A program made the position numbers and the translations under genes. From positions 280,321,242 to 280,385,241 of the forward strand of contig OY294067.1 of NCBI GenBank assembly GCA_958510875.1: DNA of 64,000 nucleotides. Direction: 5' to 3'. Below the pieces are notes generated by a model that saw nothing but the letters and a program-made list of their open reading frames with translations, was not told where the DNA came from and did not search any database. The stretch is from Endomychus coccineus. Taxonomy: Eukaryota > Arthropoda > Insecta > Coleoptera > Endomychidae. Positions 44,736 through 54,901 of this stretch are shown in pieces. Numbering within the stretch: position 1 is the first letter of the stretch; each line of letters opens with the position of its first letter.

Positions 44736-45154
44736 GCTTAGTTTTTGAGATACAGGGTGTTGAAATTGATAAAAAAATTTCGTTTTTTGCGAATATCTCC
44801 GGAACCGTTTATTGTACAGAAAACAGCTTTTGCAAGCATTTTCTACTCAAGGTAAGCTATGTTCTGTGTGATAAAAAATTTTTTTTTAGTCGTAATTGGT
44901 GAAGATTTTGAAGGGGTAGTTGGTGTTTTTCTCCCCAACTTCTACGCCACTGGAAAAAGTACAGTTTTGAGACAACCATTTGAACCGCCAATGTTTTCTA
45001 CACAAAAAAGGTACTCTTTGTCATAAGCTCTAAAGTTGACCGTTATCTCAAAAACTAAGCGTCTCTGCATATATGTTATTAGGAATTTTTTGCTCAAAAT
45101 CAAATTTTCTATCGTCTATTATATTTTCCCGGTTAAAATCTGAGACACCCTGTA
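44736..45154. mobile_element. Foldback/MITE family A, copy 3, internally deleted
   Basis: GCTTAGTTTTTGAGATACAG starts the matching part. The left arm is kept to TAAAGTTGACCGTT; then the sequence jumps to ATCTCAAAAACTAAGCG and the outer right end GAGACACCCTGTA at 45154. So this copy lacks the loop and most of the right arm. Confidence 0.7.
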
Positions 45155-46760
45155 TACGTAGTTTTATTAACTAACAACCTTTGCAGGACATTCAATTATC
45201 GGAAACCATAATTTTAATGATAATTTTACACATTCAGAATAAAAGTAATTAAATTTCTACAATCCCTAGAAATTAATAAATATAAAAAGACGATGAACAA
45301 ATACTTGATACTTTTCTCCCTTGTAATTTGTATGTATAATTATATTTTCAGTTTGTTACCAGTTTATCGTTTCATCTCTCAATGGGCTAAACCCAATTAG
45401 ATATAATTCCACTAAACACATATCCCAAGATTATCATTAAATTCATATATTAGGTTAGCTCTTTTGTAGTAACTTAGTACTTTGTAATATTTGTTTGAAA
45501 CAGCTACGGTTTGAAACTATTACATTTATTTATCAAATTAGTGAAAACTAAACTTTTAATAGTTCGATATTTTATCTAAGTTTAGAACATACATGGAGCT
45601 GAAGGTGGTTTACTCTTTGCCAGATGTGTTTTGACCGGTACGGATACAAATCATTTAGCAACAAGAAATAACTGAAAGCTTATTTTCGCGAAATATAAAT
45701 AGTGTATTGTGCATATTACGATGAGATTTACTCACATTCACTTGTTTTTTCTGTCTCCCCATTATAACGTTAATGAAAGAAAATTATTGAGAAACGTCAA
45801 TTAAATGATTCTTATATACTACAATGAAAAACGATTTGTTCATTTCTTTCGCTTCAGTCCTTCAGACAATCATTTTTCTAGTCTAATTTTACAAAGATCA
45901 TGAATAGGGTACCATCCAAGTAACTCTGAATTTAATTCATTTCAACTCTTCACGTTTTACTTGTTCAGTATATTTCCTATTTCATTTGATTTGAAGGTAC
46001 AAAGAATTCATTCATTACCACAAAGCATCGTATAGTTCAAAGTAGTTAGCCGAGTCGCCATTAACTTGATTAAAATTCATCTGTCACAAACATTTACGCT
46101 CTGAAGTAGATTTTGAACTATTCAAGTTCCTTTGCCTATTTATTCTCGCAATATCCGAATCAACATTTTTATTGAAGTAAGTAATTAAAATTTGATTACA
46201 GTGCCATATTATGAAAAGAATTAGTCAACTCAATACAATTTTCGCTTCAATCATTCCACAATGATGGTCACAAAACATATTCTTTCAAATAAGCTTTGTG
46301 GTTTTGTAAGTTCGTAATTTTCATAATACATCTTTGCTTCTATATAACACTTAATAAACGCATCGAGCTAGCACCTACGAAGAATTTTTTTAATTATTTA
46401 TCACCTAAATTAAAAACAGACAGGAGACAGTTCACTTACTCTTTTGAATCTTTGAAGGCTCATAGAGATGTTATATCAAAGTTCGTAAATCGTAAATCGT
46501 TTTAATTTGTACGTCCCAAGTCGCAAAACACGTTCCAGAGAAACAAACGCAATATATAACAAAACCATAACTAAGCTGTGTACATGTGTTCTGATCAATA
46601 ATCTAGCTCCATATTTTGATGTTTTCCATGAACCATTCACTAAACATAAGCAGGTTTTTGCAATATTAAATTTAGTGTTATTTTGCTTTGGAATTTTCAA
46701 TTATACTCATTGTTTTTTCATGTATGCTGCCATTTCGATTTGCATCGATTACGTTTATTC
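45155..46760. other. Non-coding stretch, nothing recognised
   Basis: AT-rich. Frames 46296-46505 (+) and the first two thirds of 46507-46941 (+) show no domain. Confidence 0.4.
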
Positions 46761-46895
46761 TTTTTGGGCTAGTGCTCATAAACATTTAACTGTGGATGAC
46801 TGGAGAATAGTAAGTTGCTTGAAATCTTCTAGTTTTTTTTTTACTGTTTTTGCTCTTCAACAGACTTGCTTCAGCGATGAATCAACTTTTCAAAT
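46761..46895 (+). pseudogene. Tc1-like transposase fragment with a possible intron
   Basis: SFWASAHKHLTVDDWRI, then GTAAGT at 46810 to CAACAG at 46863, then CFSDESTFQIL. Removing the 54 bases joins DDWRI to TCFSDESTFQI, which matches the first-Asp block of Tc1 transposases (Trp-Thr-x-x-Asp-Trp ... FSDES). Without splicing the same frame is open but the block is split by about 18 unrelated residues. The rest of the transposase is missing: non-LTR sequence follows at once. The reading as an intron is inference. Confidence 0.45.
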
Positions 46896-46899
46896 CCTG

Positions 46900-48312
46900 C
46901 CCTTCTTTTCCAGCCCTCAAAGCAGAGTCTGGCTTGCTTAGGGATAACGATGCAACGTCGACCAACCTAACGACTGACCTGAAATGGTTGTTGGGATTGG
47001 AGATACTGCACCTCGCCGTTAGGCAGAAGTCATAAGAGCAGCGTATCGCTTTGTTTTCATTGGAAAAGGAAAGACCGACCAAAAAGACAGAAACATTCTT
47101 GAAGTGGTTGGATCACTTGGGTCATTGGGGATGAGATCCGACCGGATCAAGGTTCACAGCACTTCCGTATTGTTCACGATCCAAGCCTTGAATGAGGAGA
47201 CGAGAAGAAGATTGGTTGAATCCTCATATGATACCAGGGGATTCGACATAGTTTACCAAAGGCAACAAGATCGGAAAAAATTCGAGTGCTGGAATAGTCG
47301 AGACAAAGGACCAAGGAGAAATAATTTTTTCAAACTTAGGGACACTCGCGACCGAATTCCAAGCAAAAATACTAGCAATTACAACATGTGCTAGAATTAT
47401 GAGAGAGGGAGCCTATGAGAAAAAAAATCACAATCATAGCGAGCAACTTAGTAGTGCTTAAAGCACTGGAGTCATACACAATCACCACTCGCTAAAGCGA
47501 GGGCGAAACAACCCCTGACTGGACTAGAGCCAACTTGTGGCATTTCTCAAGCCACAGCGACATCTGCAATCCGAAAATACTTCGAGGCACAGACCATGCT
47601 AATTGAAGAGAACTGCCCTCCCCCATATGTCGCACTCCAAGGGACTATTGAGAGACCTCCAGAAGCTACTACTTATGATCTTGAATTTGCCTTAGCGAAT
47701 TTAAGTCATTCTCGTTTTCCGCAGCGTTTTCATTAAAAGCTCTTTTGCTTATTATTTTGGTTTATTTCTTCTTCATTGCCCATTTTGGGCGTTAAGTACA
47801 AGGGCAGTTCTTGGGCTTCTTGTACTTTGGCTCCAACAGTGGTTCATATATCGCTGCGTTTCTGATTGGGGGATTTCTACGCGTTTCCATCTTTTGGACG
47901 TGTTTGTCGCCCGTTTACGAATTATTTCCTCAATTTTAGGTATTCCTGTAAACCTATGGAGTAGGTCGTTTGTTACGTGATATGGTGCATCTGGACAGGA
48001 TGTGATTACCCTATTCTGTATTATTTGCAAACTCTTCAGTTGCGCGGGTGATGCTAGTAACCATATTTCGGCGGCGTATGTTATTGTCGGTCTTATCACA
48101 AAAGTATAAATCCTCAATTTACTCGTAGTACTTAGTTCGCTTTTCCTGTTGAGTAGCTGATATAGGTGCCCCTTTATCTGATCAGACTCCTTCATTATGT
48201 TCCTCAGGTTCCTCCAGCAGCAACGAGTGAAGAATCTGCTCACATACAGCAGATACGGAAAAAGGAATATTGTTGCATTCCCGAACGGACGCGCTCCCTT
48301 TTGTATGAAGAT
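46900..48312 (+). mobile_element. Second, degraded copy of the 13.3-14.1 kb non-LTR element, split by an insertion
   Basis: GGATGAGATCCGACCGGATC with AAGGTTCACAGCACTTCCGT at 47128 parallels 13334. GATACCAGGGGATTCGACAT, GGAATAGTCGAGACAAAGGA and CGACCGAATTCCAAGCAAAA parallel 13430-13570. The copy runs to 47665 and resumes at 48211 with CCTCCAGCAGCAACGAGTG, which parallels 13974. Upstream at 46945-47040 THLTTDLKWL-like and GLEILHLAVRQKS residues suggest more of the same element. No open frame of length. Confidence 0.7.
47666..48210 (-). pseudogene. Jockey-type reverse transcriptase C-terminus inserted in the non-LTR copy
   Basis: Minus-strand frame from about 48210 to the stop at 47773: LRNIMKESDQIKGHLYQLLN, then TSKLRIYTFVIRPTITYAAE with IWLLASPAQLKSLQIIQNRV, then LLHRFTGIPKIEEIIRKRA. 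This is the region after the polymerase active site in jockey elements (Arg-Pro-x-x-x-Tyr-Ala-x-x-x-Trp). It is flanked by CCTCCAGAAG (47656-47665) and CCTCCAGCAG (48211-48220), a 10-bp direct repeat consistent with a target duplication. The open frame upstream of 48210 is only antisense of the host copy. Confidence 0.8.
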
Positions 48313-49140
48313 TCTAGGTTGATGGACATTAAGCAATTGTTTTGTCAATCTATCTAACTCAATTCATTCAAGAATAGAAATATGATAAATATTCATAATC
48401 ATAGAGTAACAACAATTGGCATAAATAAACTGTTACAGCAAGAGTAGCAAAAGTACTATGATATATTGCCTAATGAAATGAAAGCAATATCATTTCCTTC
48501 AAAAACGTACAAAAAAAGCGACAGCTGGATAAAATCTCAATCTTAATTGAAGGCGTAAATGAAATAATGCAAATAATTGACAACTTACCTCATCAATAAC
48601 ATATTATCGTATCATAAGTAATTACAATTATTTTCTTTTAATTGTACCATCAATTATTATGTTTTATATGATTTCATGAATTTCCATTTGGAATATTCAT
48701 AAAGAGGAACAATCCTAATAATTTGATCAATTAACAAGTTTCTAAAACTATTAATAATATTGTCATAGGGATTGAACTTCATTTGCTTTAAACCATTTGT
48801 TCACTATATTTATAGAAGTATTATCATTATAAGGTTTTATATAATAAGTATATTCAAGTATGTCATATGAATGAATGAATATTATCATTATTATTCTATG
48901 TATTCGGCGTTTACTTGATGTAATTTTTGTATAATAATGAAATAAAACACAAATTCGCATTCACTCGATTTACATGGTTTAATTGGTGACAGTTCGTATA
49001 ATTTCAAATTTGTGTTTTACTGAATTTAGAATATTTATCTACGGAATATTGACATCTAATCAACCCCTCTTACTTGCAGATGGACAGATATACTTATGAA
49101 ACGTTGATCTTCAGGGTATGAAGCCAAGCTTGTAATCGAT
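48313..49140. other. Non-coding, AT-rich
   Basis: No supported feature. Confidence 0.45.
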
Positions 49141-49152
49141 GTTAGCTGACTA

Positions 49153-49727
49153 ATGAAAGGTTGGAAAGTGCTAAAGGCACAATTTGTTAGGCGTCGCAAA
49201 AACGAAAAATTTCATCATGACTGTGTTATAAAAACTGTTGAACATCCTGTGTCTGTCATGATATGGTCGATAATAAGTGGAAAGAGCCTAGGAAGTTTGT
49301 ATGCGGTCGAGAGAACCATGCGGCAAGACCAGTATAAGAAAATTTTGGAAACAAGATTGCTTCCACAGATGGAAGAATGGTTCGGGAATGGTAGAAAAGT
49401 GTTCATGCAGGATGGAGCACCTTGCCATACTGCAAAATCAATAAAAAATTCTTAGTAGAGATGTCTATACCAATTTTGTCTTGGCCGGGCAACTCTCCCG
49501 ATATGAATCTAATAGAGAACATTTGGGAGTGTTTGAAAAGGGAACTAGCAAAAGAAAACATAACTACAAAGGTTCAACTAATAGAAAGAATTATCCATCA
49601 TTGGAACCATAACGAAAAGTTGAAAGAAATTGCTTTAAACTGTGTGGAGAGTATGCCACGAAGAGTTGCTGCTCTAATTGCTGCAAAGGGTGACAAACTA
49701 TTAATTTATTTCTTTTCTAATTAATAT
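49153..49727 (+). pseudogene. Tc1 transposase (DD34E), lacking the first Asp block, one frameshift
   Basis: The first frame reads KGWKVLKAQFVRRRKNEKF, HPVSVMIWSIISGKSLGSL and KVFMQDGAPCHTAKSIK with the second catalytic Asp. One missing A in the run at 49441-49446 gives a stop; the next frame continues KKFLVEMSIPILSWPGNSPD with MNLIENIWE, the catalytic Glu, 34 residues after the Asp when the frame is repaired. C-terminal helix to a stop near 49724. Between KVL and VRRR the usual FSDES block is deleted, so the first Asp is lost. The DNA-binding N-terminus is also missing. Non-functional relic. Confidence 0.85.
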
Positions 49728-49845
49728 TTTTTCACATTTTCTTTAATAAATATTTTGAAACATAACAACTTTATTACCAACATTTGCACCATGATTATGT
49801 TAATAATAATATTAAAATCAACAAAAAACTTAGATTTCGGAAGTG

Positions 49846-49872
49846 AGTCTAATAATTTGGTCAGGGGCTGTA
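49846..49872 (-). repeat. Right terminal repeat of the Tc1 element
   Basis: Read on the minus strand it starts TACAGCCCCTGACCAAATTA. It lies about 120 bp after the transposase stop, as expected. The left partner was not found, so the element is 5'-truncated. Confidence 0.65.
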
Positions 49873-50699
49873 TAATTACAAGTGGTTTCGTGGGTTTCAG
49901 TTCATATTCTTGTATCAATTACTTCGCCATTCAATTGTCACAACACAATTCTAAAATTATTGAATTAATGACCGTCTAGGGAAGATTGAGTGCAATATAT
50001 TTTCTACCGGTTAAAGGTTCGCCAGATCTCTTCCGGAAAAATCAATACTCCTTTGAAAGTTTCAAATTTATAACACCAAGAATGCATTCCAGACAAATAT
50101 AAAGCAATTATATGATCCACGAAATTTTAACATGTGAGGCATTTGGCGCCAGAATCAATACATTATGGCGCGGTGCAATAGCAGCGGAACCAAAACAATA
50201 TCGCCCCATAATCCGGTAAAAGTTTAAAAATAAACCATGACTTAGTGAACCGGACAAGTTTGTATCAATGCATTTACTTTTTCATTGGCATTGCGCCCAC
50301 GTAATAAACGAAACAAAACCAAAAATAAGAAACCAGTTATCGCACCCACGAAGCGTTCTGGAAGTTTGTGAGCGGCGCACACAACTGCTACAGGCTTTAA
50401 TCACAAACTTTCCGTAATATATTTGTTAGTTGGCGACTTTAATATACTATTTAATATTCTCCGGCGTTCCAGGGTAGAACCCTTAATCTGATTAGATCGA
50501 GTGAAATATAAAGCGGAGTAAATGTATCATATTTATCGGCTCTGATTGTGAAAGATTTAGATCATTTCTTCCTAGTGGGTAGTTATATATGGGTCAGCGT
50601 GTTATCGATTACATTCAATGAATTACTACGCTGGCAGCGTTTTTTTATAATGTGAATGCTATGCCGATCACTGCTGAACCGTTGTCATTACTGGCAAAA
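49873..50699. other. Non-coding stretch, nothing recognised
   Basis: No supported gene or repeat. Confidence 0.45.
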
Positions 50700-50883
50700 C
50701 AACTATGCAGGGCGTTTACGGTAAACGATAGAAATAATAGAGGTCATATAAAATTTTTTCTCTAAAACGAAGATACAAGGTGTGCTTTGAAAAATTATTG
50801 CATCTTCTAAACAAATGAAGATAATTAGTTCAAACTAAACAAAAAGTTTTTGAGACAAATACAGTAACGTAGTTATGGGCTGT
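50700..50883 (+). repeat. ~190-bp repeat R, copy 1
   Basis: GGTAAACGATAGAAATAATA, TTTTTTCTCTAAAAC, GATACAAGGTGTG and GAGACAAATACAGTAACGTA with GTTATGGG. Same order in copies at 53453-53650 and 54540-54760. Confidence 0.75.
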
Positions 50884-51091
50884 TTCATATACATTGAAAA
50901 ATCTTGTCTTCCGGATGGATTCCGTGTCCCAATAGCTCGACTTGATGCCGACGTTTCGCCAACCATTACAGGTGGCATCTTCAGGGCAGGCTTGAGGCTT
51001 GAACTGAAACTGGTTCTACTGGTTTCTGTAGCCGTATTTATTGTAGGAAAAATCCTTCACGCTACATAGTTCACTGCCTTTGTTCCGGTGG

Positions 51092-52114
51092 TTAACTTCG
51101 TTCCGGCACCTGACCCTGCCGTTGTGCGATCATGTGCGAAGTGGAATTTTCGAGGATGGGTTTCCAAATGTTGGGAAGGTAATATCCTGAGTCACGGTTC
51201 AGATTGTTCGGATGTTTTTGGATTTCTATAGCTTCAAGAATTTTTCGCTGATAGAAGTTTGGGGCTCGGACTAGGATTTTAGTATCTTTAAAAAGGATTT
51301 GATGATTTGTGTTAAACTTGTGTTCCGCAAGTGCAGATCTACTAGTGTCACGAAGTCTTGTACATCGCTCATGTTCTTTCACACGAGTAGCTACTGTACG
51401 ACCTGTTTCACCAATGTAGACCTTACCGCAAGAACAGGGAATACTATAAACACCTTCTGAGTGGAGAGGAGGAAGGGGATCTTTAATAGGTTTGTAAAAC
51501 TGAGATAATTTTGGAAGTGTGGAAAAACGGGTAGAAATGTTATGTTTTTTGAGGATTTTGGAAATTCGATCTGTTATATTTTGAATATATGGAAGATAGG
51601 CCGTGGATAAAGCAGGTGGGAGGGTTTCTGGCTCAGGTCGATTTGGAATTTTAGGTGAAGTGTATTTCTTTATGGCTTTTTGAATGTTGTAATGGGAGAA
51701 ATTGTTTGATAATAAGGCAGATGATAGATGTTTTAATTCTGATTTTAAGGATTGAGGCTGGGATAGGTTGACAGCTCTGTGGACCAGGGAGTTTATGACA
51801 GATTGCTTTTGGGCAGGGTGGTGGTGGGAAAGACCATTGAGGTATCTATCGGTATGGGTGGGTTTCCGATACACAGAATGTCCTAAAGTACCGTCAGTCT
51901 GTCGACTAACCAATACATCCAGGAACGGGAGTGAACCTTGCGATTCGACTTCCATGGTGAAACGGATATTGGGATGTAATGAATTTAAATGATTGAGGAA
52001 GGGAACAAGCTTTTCGCGACCATGTTGCCAAATAACGAAAGTATCGTCGACATATCTAAACCAACATTTCGGCTTGAGAACAGATGAGTCAATGGCATCT
52101 TGTTCAAAAGCTTC
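51092..52114 (-). pseudogene. Penelope-like element protein, left copy (5'-truncated)
   Basis: The frame is open from the codon after the TAG at the junction (52115) to the stop at 51092. From the Met at 51955 its 287 residues are identical to the C-terminal part of the right copy. Visible: end of the reverse transcriptase (RYVDDTFVIW upstream of the Met; GSLPFLDVLV; HSVYRKPTHTDRYLNG), a linker, and the GIY-YIG nuclease (GVYSIPCSCGKVYIGETGRT then RVKEHERC). The start of the reverse transcriptase is missing, so no complete enzyme can be made. Confidence 0.85.
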
Positions 52115-52118
52115 CTAA

Positions 52119-53219
52119 GATGGCAAGTTCTACGAGCAGTCCTCGGGAGCTGCCATGCGTTCCCCACTTTCCCCGATCATAGCTAATATCTTCATGGAAG
52201 CTTTTGAACAAGATGCCATTGACTCATCTGTTCTCAAGCCGAAATGTTGGTTTAGATATGTCGACGATACTTTCGTTATTTGGCAACATGGTCGCGAAAA
52301 GCTTGTTCCCTTCCTCAATCATTTAAATTCATTACATCCCAATATCCGTTTCACCATGGAAGTCGAATCGCAAGGTTCACTCCCGTTCCTGGATGTATTG
52401 GTTAGTCGACAGACTGACGGTACTTTAGGACATTCTGTGTATCGGAAACCCACCCATACCGATAGATACCTCAATGGTCTTTCCCACCACCACCCTGCCC
52501 AAAAGCAATCTGTCATAAACTCCCTGGTCCACAGAGCTGTCAACCTATCTCAGCCTCAATCTTTAAAATCAGAATTGAAACATCTATCATCTGCCTTATT
52601 ATCAAATAATTTCTCCCATTACAACATTCAAAAAGCCATAAAGAAATACACTTCACCTAAAATTCCAAATCGACCTGAGCCAGAAACCCTCCCACCTGCT
52701 TTATCCACGGCCTATCTTCCATATATTCAAAATATAACAGATCGAATTTCCAAAATCCTCAAAAAACATAACATTTCTACCCGTTTTTCCACACTTCCAA
52801 AATTATCTCAGTTTTACAAACCTATTAAAGATCCCCTTCCTCCTCTCCACTCAGAAGGTGTTTATAGTATTCCCTGTTCTTGCGGTAAGGTCTACATTGG
52901 TGAAACAGGTCGTACAGTAGCTACTCGTGTGAAAGAACATGAGCGATGTACAAGACTTCGTGACACTAGTAGATCTGCACTTGCGGAACACAAGTTTAAC
53001 ACAAATCATCAAATCCTTTTTAAAGATACTAAAATCCTAGTCCGAGCCCCAAACTTCTATCAGCGAAAAATTCTTGAAGCTATAGAAATCCAAAAACATC
53101 CGAACAATCTGAACCGTGACTCAGGATATTACCTTCCCAACATTTGGAAACCCATCCTCGAAAATTCCACTTCGCACATGATCGCACAACGGCAGGGTCA
53201 GGTGCCGGAACGAAGTTAA
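52119..53219 (+). CDS. Penelope-like element protein, right copy: partial reverse transcriptase plus GIY-YIG endonuclease
   Basis: The longest undamaged frame in the window: 354 residues from the ATG at 52155, and open from 52119 (DGKFYEQSSGAA before the Met). Residues 3-15 SPLSPIIANIFME are reverse-transcriptase motif B with Arg where Gly is usual (AMRSPLSP). RYVDDTFVIW at about 34-43 is the catalytic motif. The thumb region follows, and the GIY-YIG nuclease begins near residue 237 (GVYSIPCSCGKVYIGETGRT). Full Penelope-like proteins have some 750-850 residues; here the first half, including motif A, is lost by 5' truncation, so the ATG is an internal Met and no native start remains. Activity of the nuclease domain alone is possible but unproven. 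Confidence 0.85.
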   Translation, partial: DGKFYEQSSGAAMRSPLSPIIANIFMEAFEQDAIDSSVLKPKCWFRYVDDTFVIWQHGREKLVPFLNHLNSLHPNIRFTMEVESQGSLPFLDVLVSRQTDGTLGHSVYRKPTHTDRYLNGLSHHHPAQKQSVINSLVHRAVNLSQPQSLKSELKHLSSALLSNNFSHYNIQKAIKKYTSPKIPNRPEPETLPPALSTAYLPYIQNITDRISKILKKHNISTRFSTLPKLSQFYKPIKDPLPPLHSEGVYSIPCSCGKVYIGETGRTVATRVKEHERCTRLRDTSRSALAEHKFNTNHQILFKDTKILVRAPNFYQRKILEAIEIQKHPNNLNRDSGYYLPNIWKPILENSTSHMIAQRQGQVPERS

Positions 53220-53452
53220 CCACCGGAACAAAGGCAGTGAACTATGTAGCGTGAAGGATTTTTCCTACAATAAATACGGCTACAGAAACCAGTAGAACCA
53301 GTTTCAGTTCAAGCCTCAAGCCTGCCCTGAAGATGCCACCTGTAATGGTTGGCGAAACGTCGGCATCAAGTCGAGCTATTGTGACGCGGAATCCATCCGG
53401 AAGACAAGATTTTTCAAGATTAGCTGTCCGCGGAAGTCTACTATCCAAGATA

Positions 53453-53650
53453 TTCATATACATTGTTTCTCTAAAACATTTCGTAACCGAGATACAAGGT
53501 GTGTTCTGGAAAATTATTACATCTGCTAAACACATGAAGATAATTATTTCAAACTAGACAACAACTTTATTTTTTTGAAACAAATACAGTAACGTAGTTA
53601 TAGGGTGTTCTACGTATTTGTACTCCTTAAGCTTCTGCGCCAATAGTCAC
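53453..53650 (+). repeat. Repeat R, copy 2 (start cut by the Penelope-like insertion)
   Basis: TTCATATACATTG then TTTCTCTAAAACATT, GAGATACAAGGTGTG, ACAAATACAGTAACGTAGTT and ATAGGGTGTTCTACG. It matches copy 3 from its TTCATATACATTTTTTCTC onward. Confidence 0.75.
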
Positions 53651-53664
53651 AAATTATTATTGTA

Positions 53665-54476
53665 TACAGGGTGTAAATAGATAATTGCGAAAAAATCCAG
53701 GGGGTTATTCCTTGTTGAAAAATAAGGTGGGTCTTTCATATAAAAAAAATCATTTGACCCCCTCATGTTAAGATACAGCCCTTTAAATGGGGCGCCAAAA
53801 AAATAGTTTTTTATTTTTATCTTCTAAATCCAAAAAGTTACATAAATAAAATGAAGTACACATTATTTGCTATTAAGAAGGCATCCAATAACTGAGTTGC
53901 TGGTTTTCCACTATGTTTGTAAGGGGTAGAAATAACCACCCCTAAAACTTGTTTTTCACTTAACCTTTTCTCTTGTGTGTATATCGCCAATTAAAAATTT
54001 ATTTTAGGTAGCTTGTTTAATTAAAATTCCACACTATGAGAATCGTGCCACGTACTTGTAAGTAAATTTTTTTTTCTCCGAAATCTTCAATTTTTCGAAA
54101 AAATTACAAAAGACCTTTTTTGTTCAGAATGAAACAAGCTACCTAAAATAAATTTTTAATTGGCAATACACACAAGAGAAAAAGTTAAGTGAAAAACAAG
54201 TTTTAGGGGTGGTTATTTCTACCCCTTACAAACATAGTGGAAAACCAGCAACTCAGTTAGTGGATGCCTTCTTGATATCAAATAATGTGTGCTTAATTTT
54301 ATTTTTGTAACTTTTTGGATTTAGAAGATAAAAATAAAAAACTACTTTTTTGGCGCCCCATTTAAAGGGCTGTATCTTAACATTAGGGGGTCAAATGATT
54401 TTTTTTATATGAACCCTATTTTTCAACAAGGAATCACCCCCTAAATTTTTTCGCAGTTATTTATTTACACTCTGTA
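53665..54476. mobile_element. Foldback element of about 810 bp between repeat R copies
   Basis: TACAGGGTGTAAATAGATAA at 53665 is inverted as TTATTTACACTCTGTA ending at 54476. The arms 53665-54018 and 54132-54476 pair along their whole length (for example TTTAAATGGGGCGCC with GGCGCCCCATTTAAA, GGTAGCTTGTTT with GAAACAAGCTACC). The loop is about 110 bp. No protein. Confidence 0.8.
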
Positions 54477-54536
54477 TAAAGTTAAAATATTTCCTATTAA
54501 AAAGTACTTGATAAATTTCCCTAAGAAGCTTCCTAT

Positions 54537-54760
54537 TCATAGGGTGTTTCCGGTAAACGATAGAAATAATAGAAGTCTTTCATATACATTTTTTCTCTAA
54601 AACATTCCGTGTCCGAGATACAAGGTGTTTTGAAAAATTGTAACATCTTTTAAACAAATTAAGTTCAAACTAGACAAAAAGTTTTTGAGACAAATACAGT
54701 AACGCAGTTATAGGGAGGGTGTATTGTATACTCCTTTAATTTCTACGCCAATTCGAGCTA
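54537..54760 (+). repeat. Repeat R, copy 3
   Basis: TAGGGTGTTTCCGGTAAACG, ATAGAAATAATAGAAG, TTTCATATACATTTTTTCTC, GAGATACAAGGTGTTTTG and GAGACAAATACAGTAACGCA. The most complete of the three copies. Confidence 0.75.
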
Positions 54761-54901
54761 TTTTGCATCTTCAAATTATATTTATCTTATGGAATTACAC
54801 CTTCGTTGAATATGATATGATTTAGTAGGCATTGCATTAATTACAACATTATTGACAAATATCATATAAATCACTATTCATGTTTGTGTTATATATTATA
54901 A

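Larger units (their letters stand above)
50884..53465. mobile_element. Head-to-head pair of 5'-truncated Penelope-like elements with a 13-bp target duplication
   Basis: Two copies face each other with their 5' ends joined at 52115/52116. The left copy is on the minus strand, the right on the plus strand. The arms 50895-52115 and 52196-53417 are reverse complements over about 1.22 kb with very few differences (two near the outer ends: GTGTCCC versus GCGTCAC). The 80 bases between them are the extra 5' part of the right copy. TTCATATACATTG occurs at 50884-50896 and 53453-53465, a 13-bp direct duplication. The pair lies inside a tandem array of repeat R. Inverted partial copies are typical for Penelope-like elements. 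Confidence 0.85.

Noticed and set aside
47773..48348. 191-residue minus-strand frame as one gene
   Set aside because: Its first 45 or so residues are antisense of the host non-LTR copy; only the part from about 48210 is reverse transcriptase.
51985..52167. Frames at the centre of the Penelope-like palindrome and the 74-residue frames at 51768 and 52319
   Set aside because: Other-frame shadows of the two Penelope-like copies; the two 74-residue ones are identical because the arms are.
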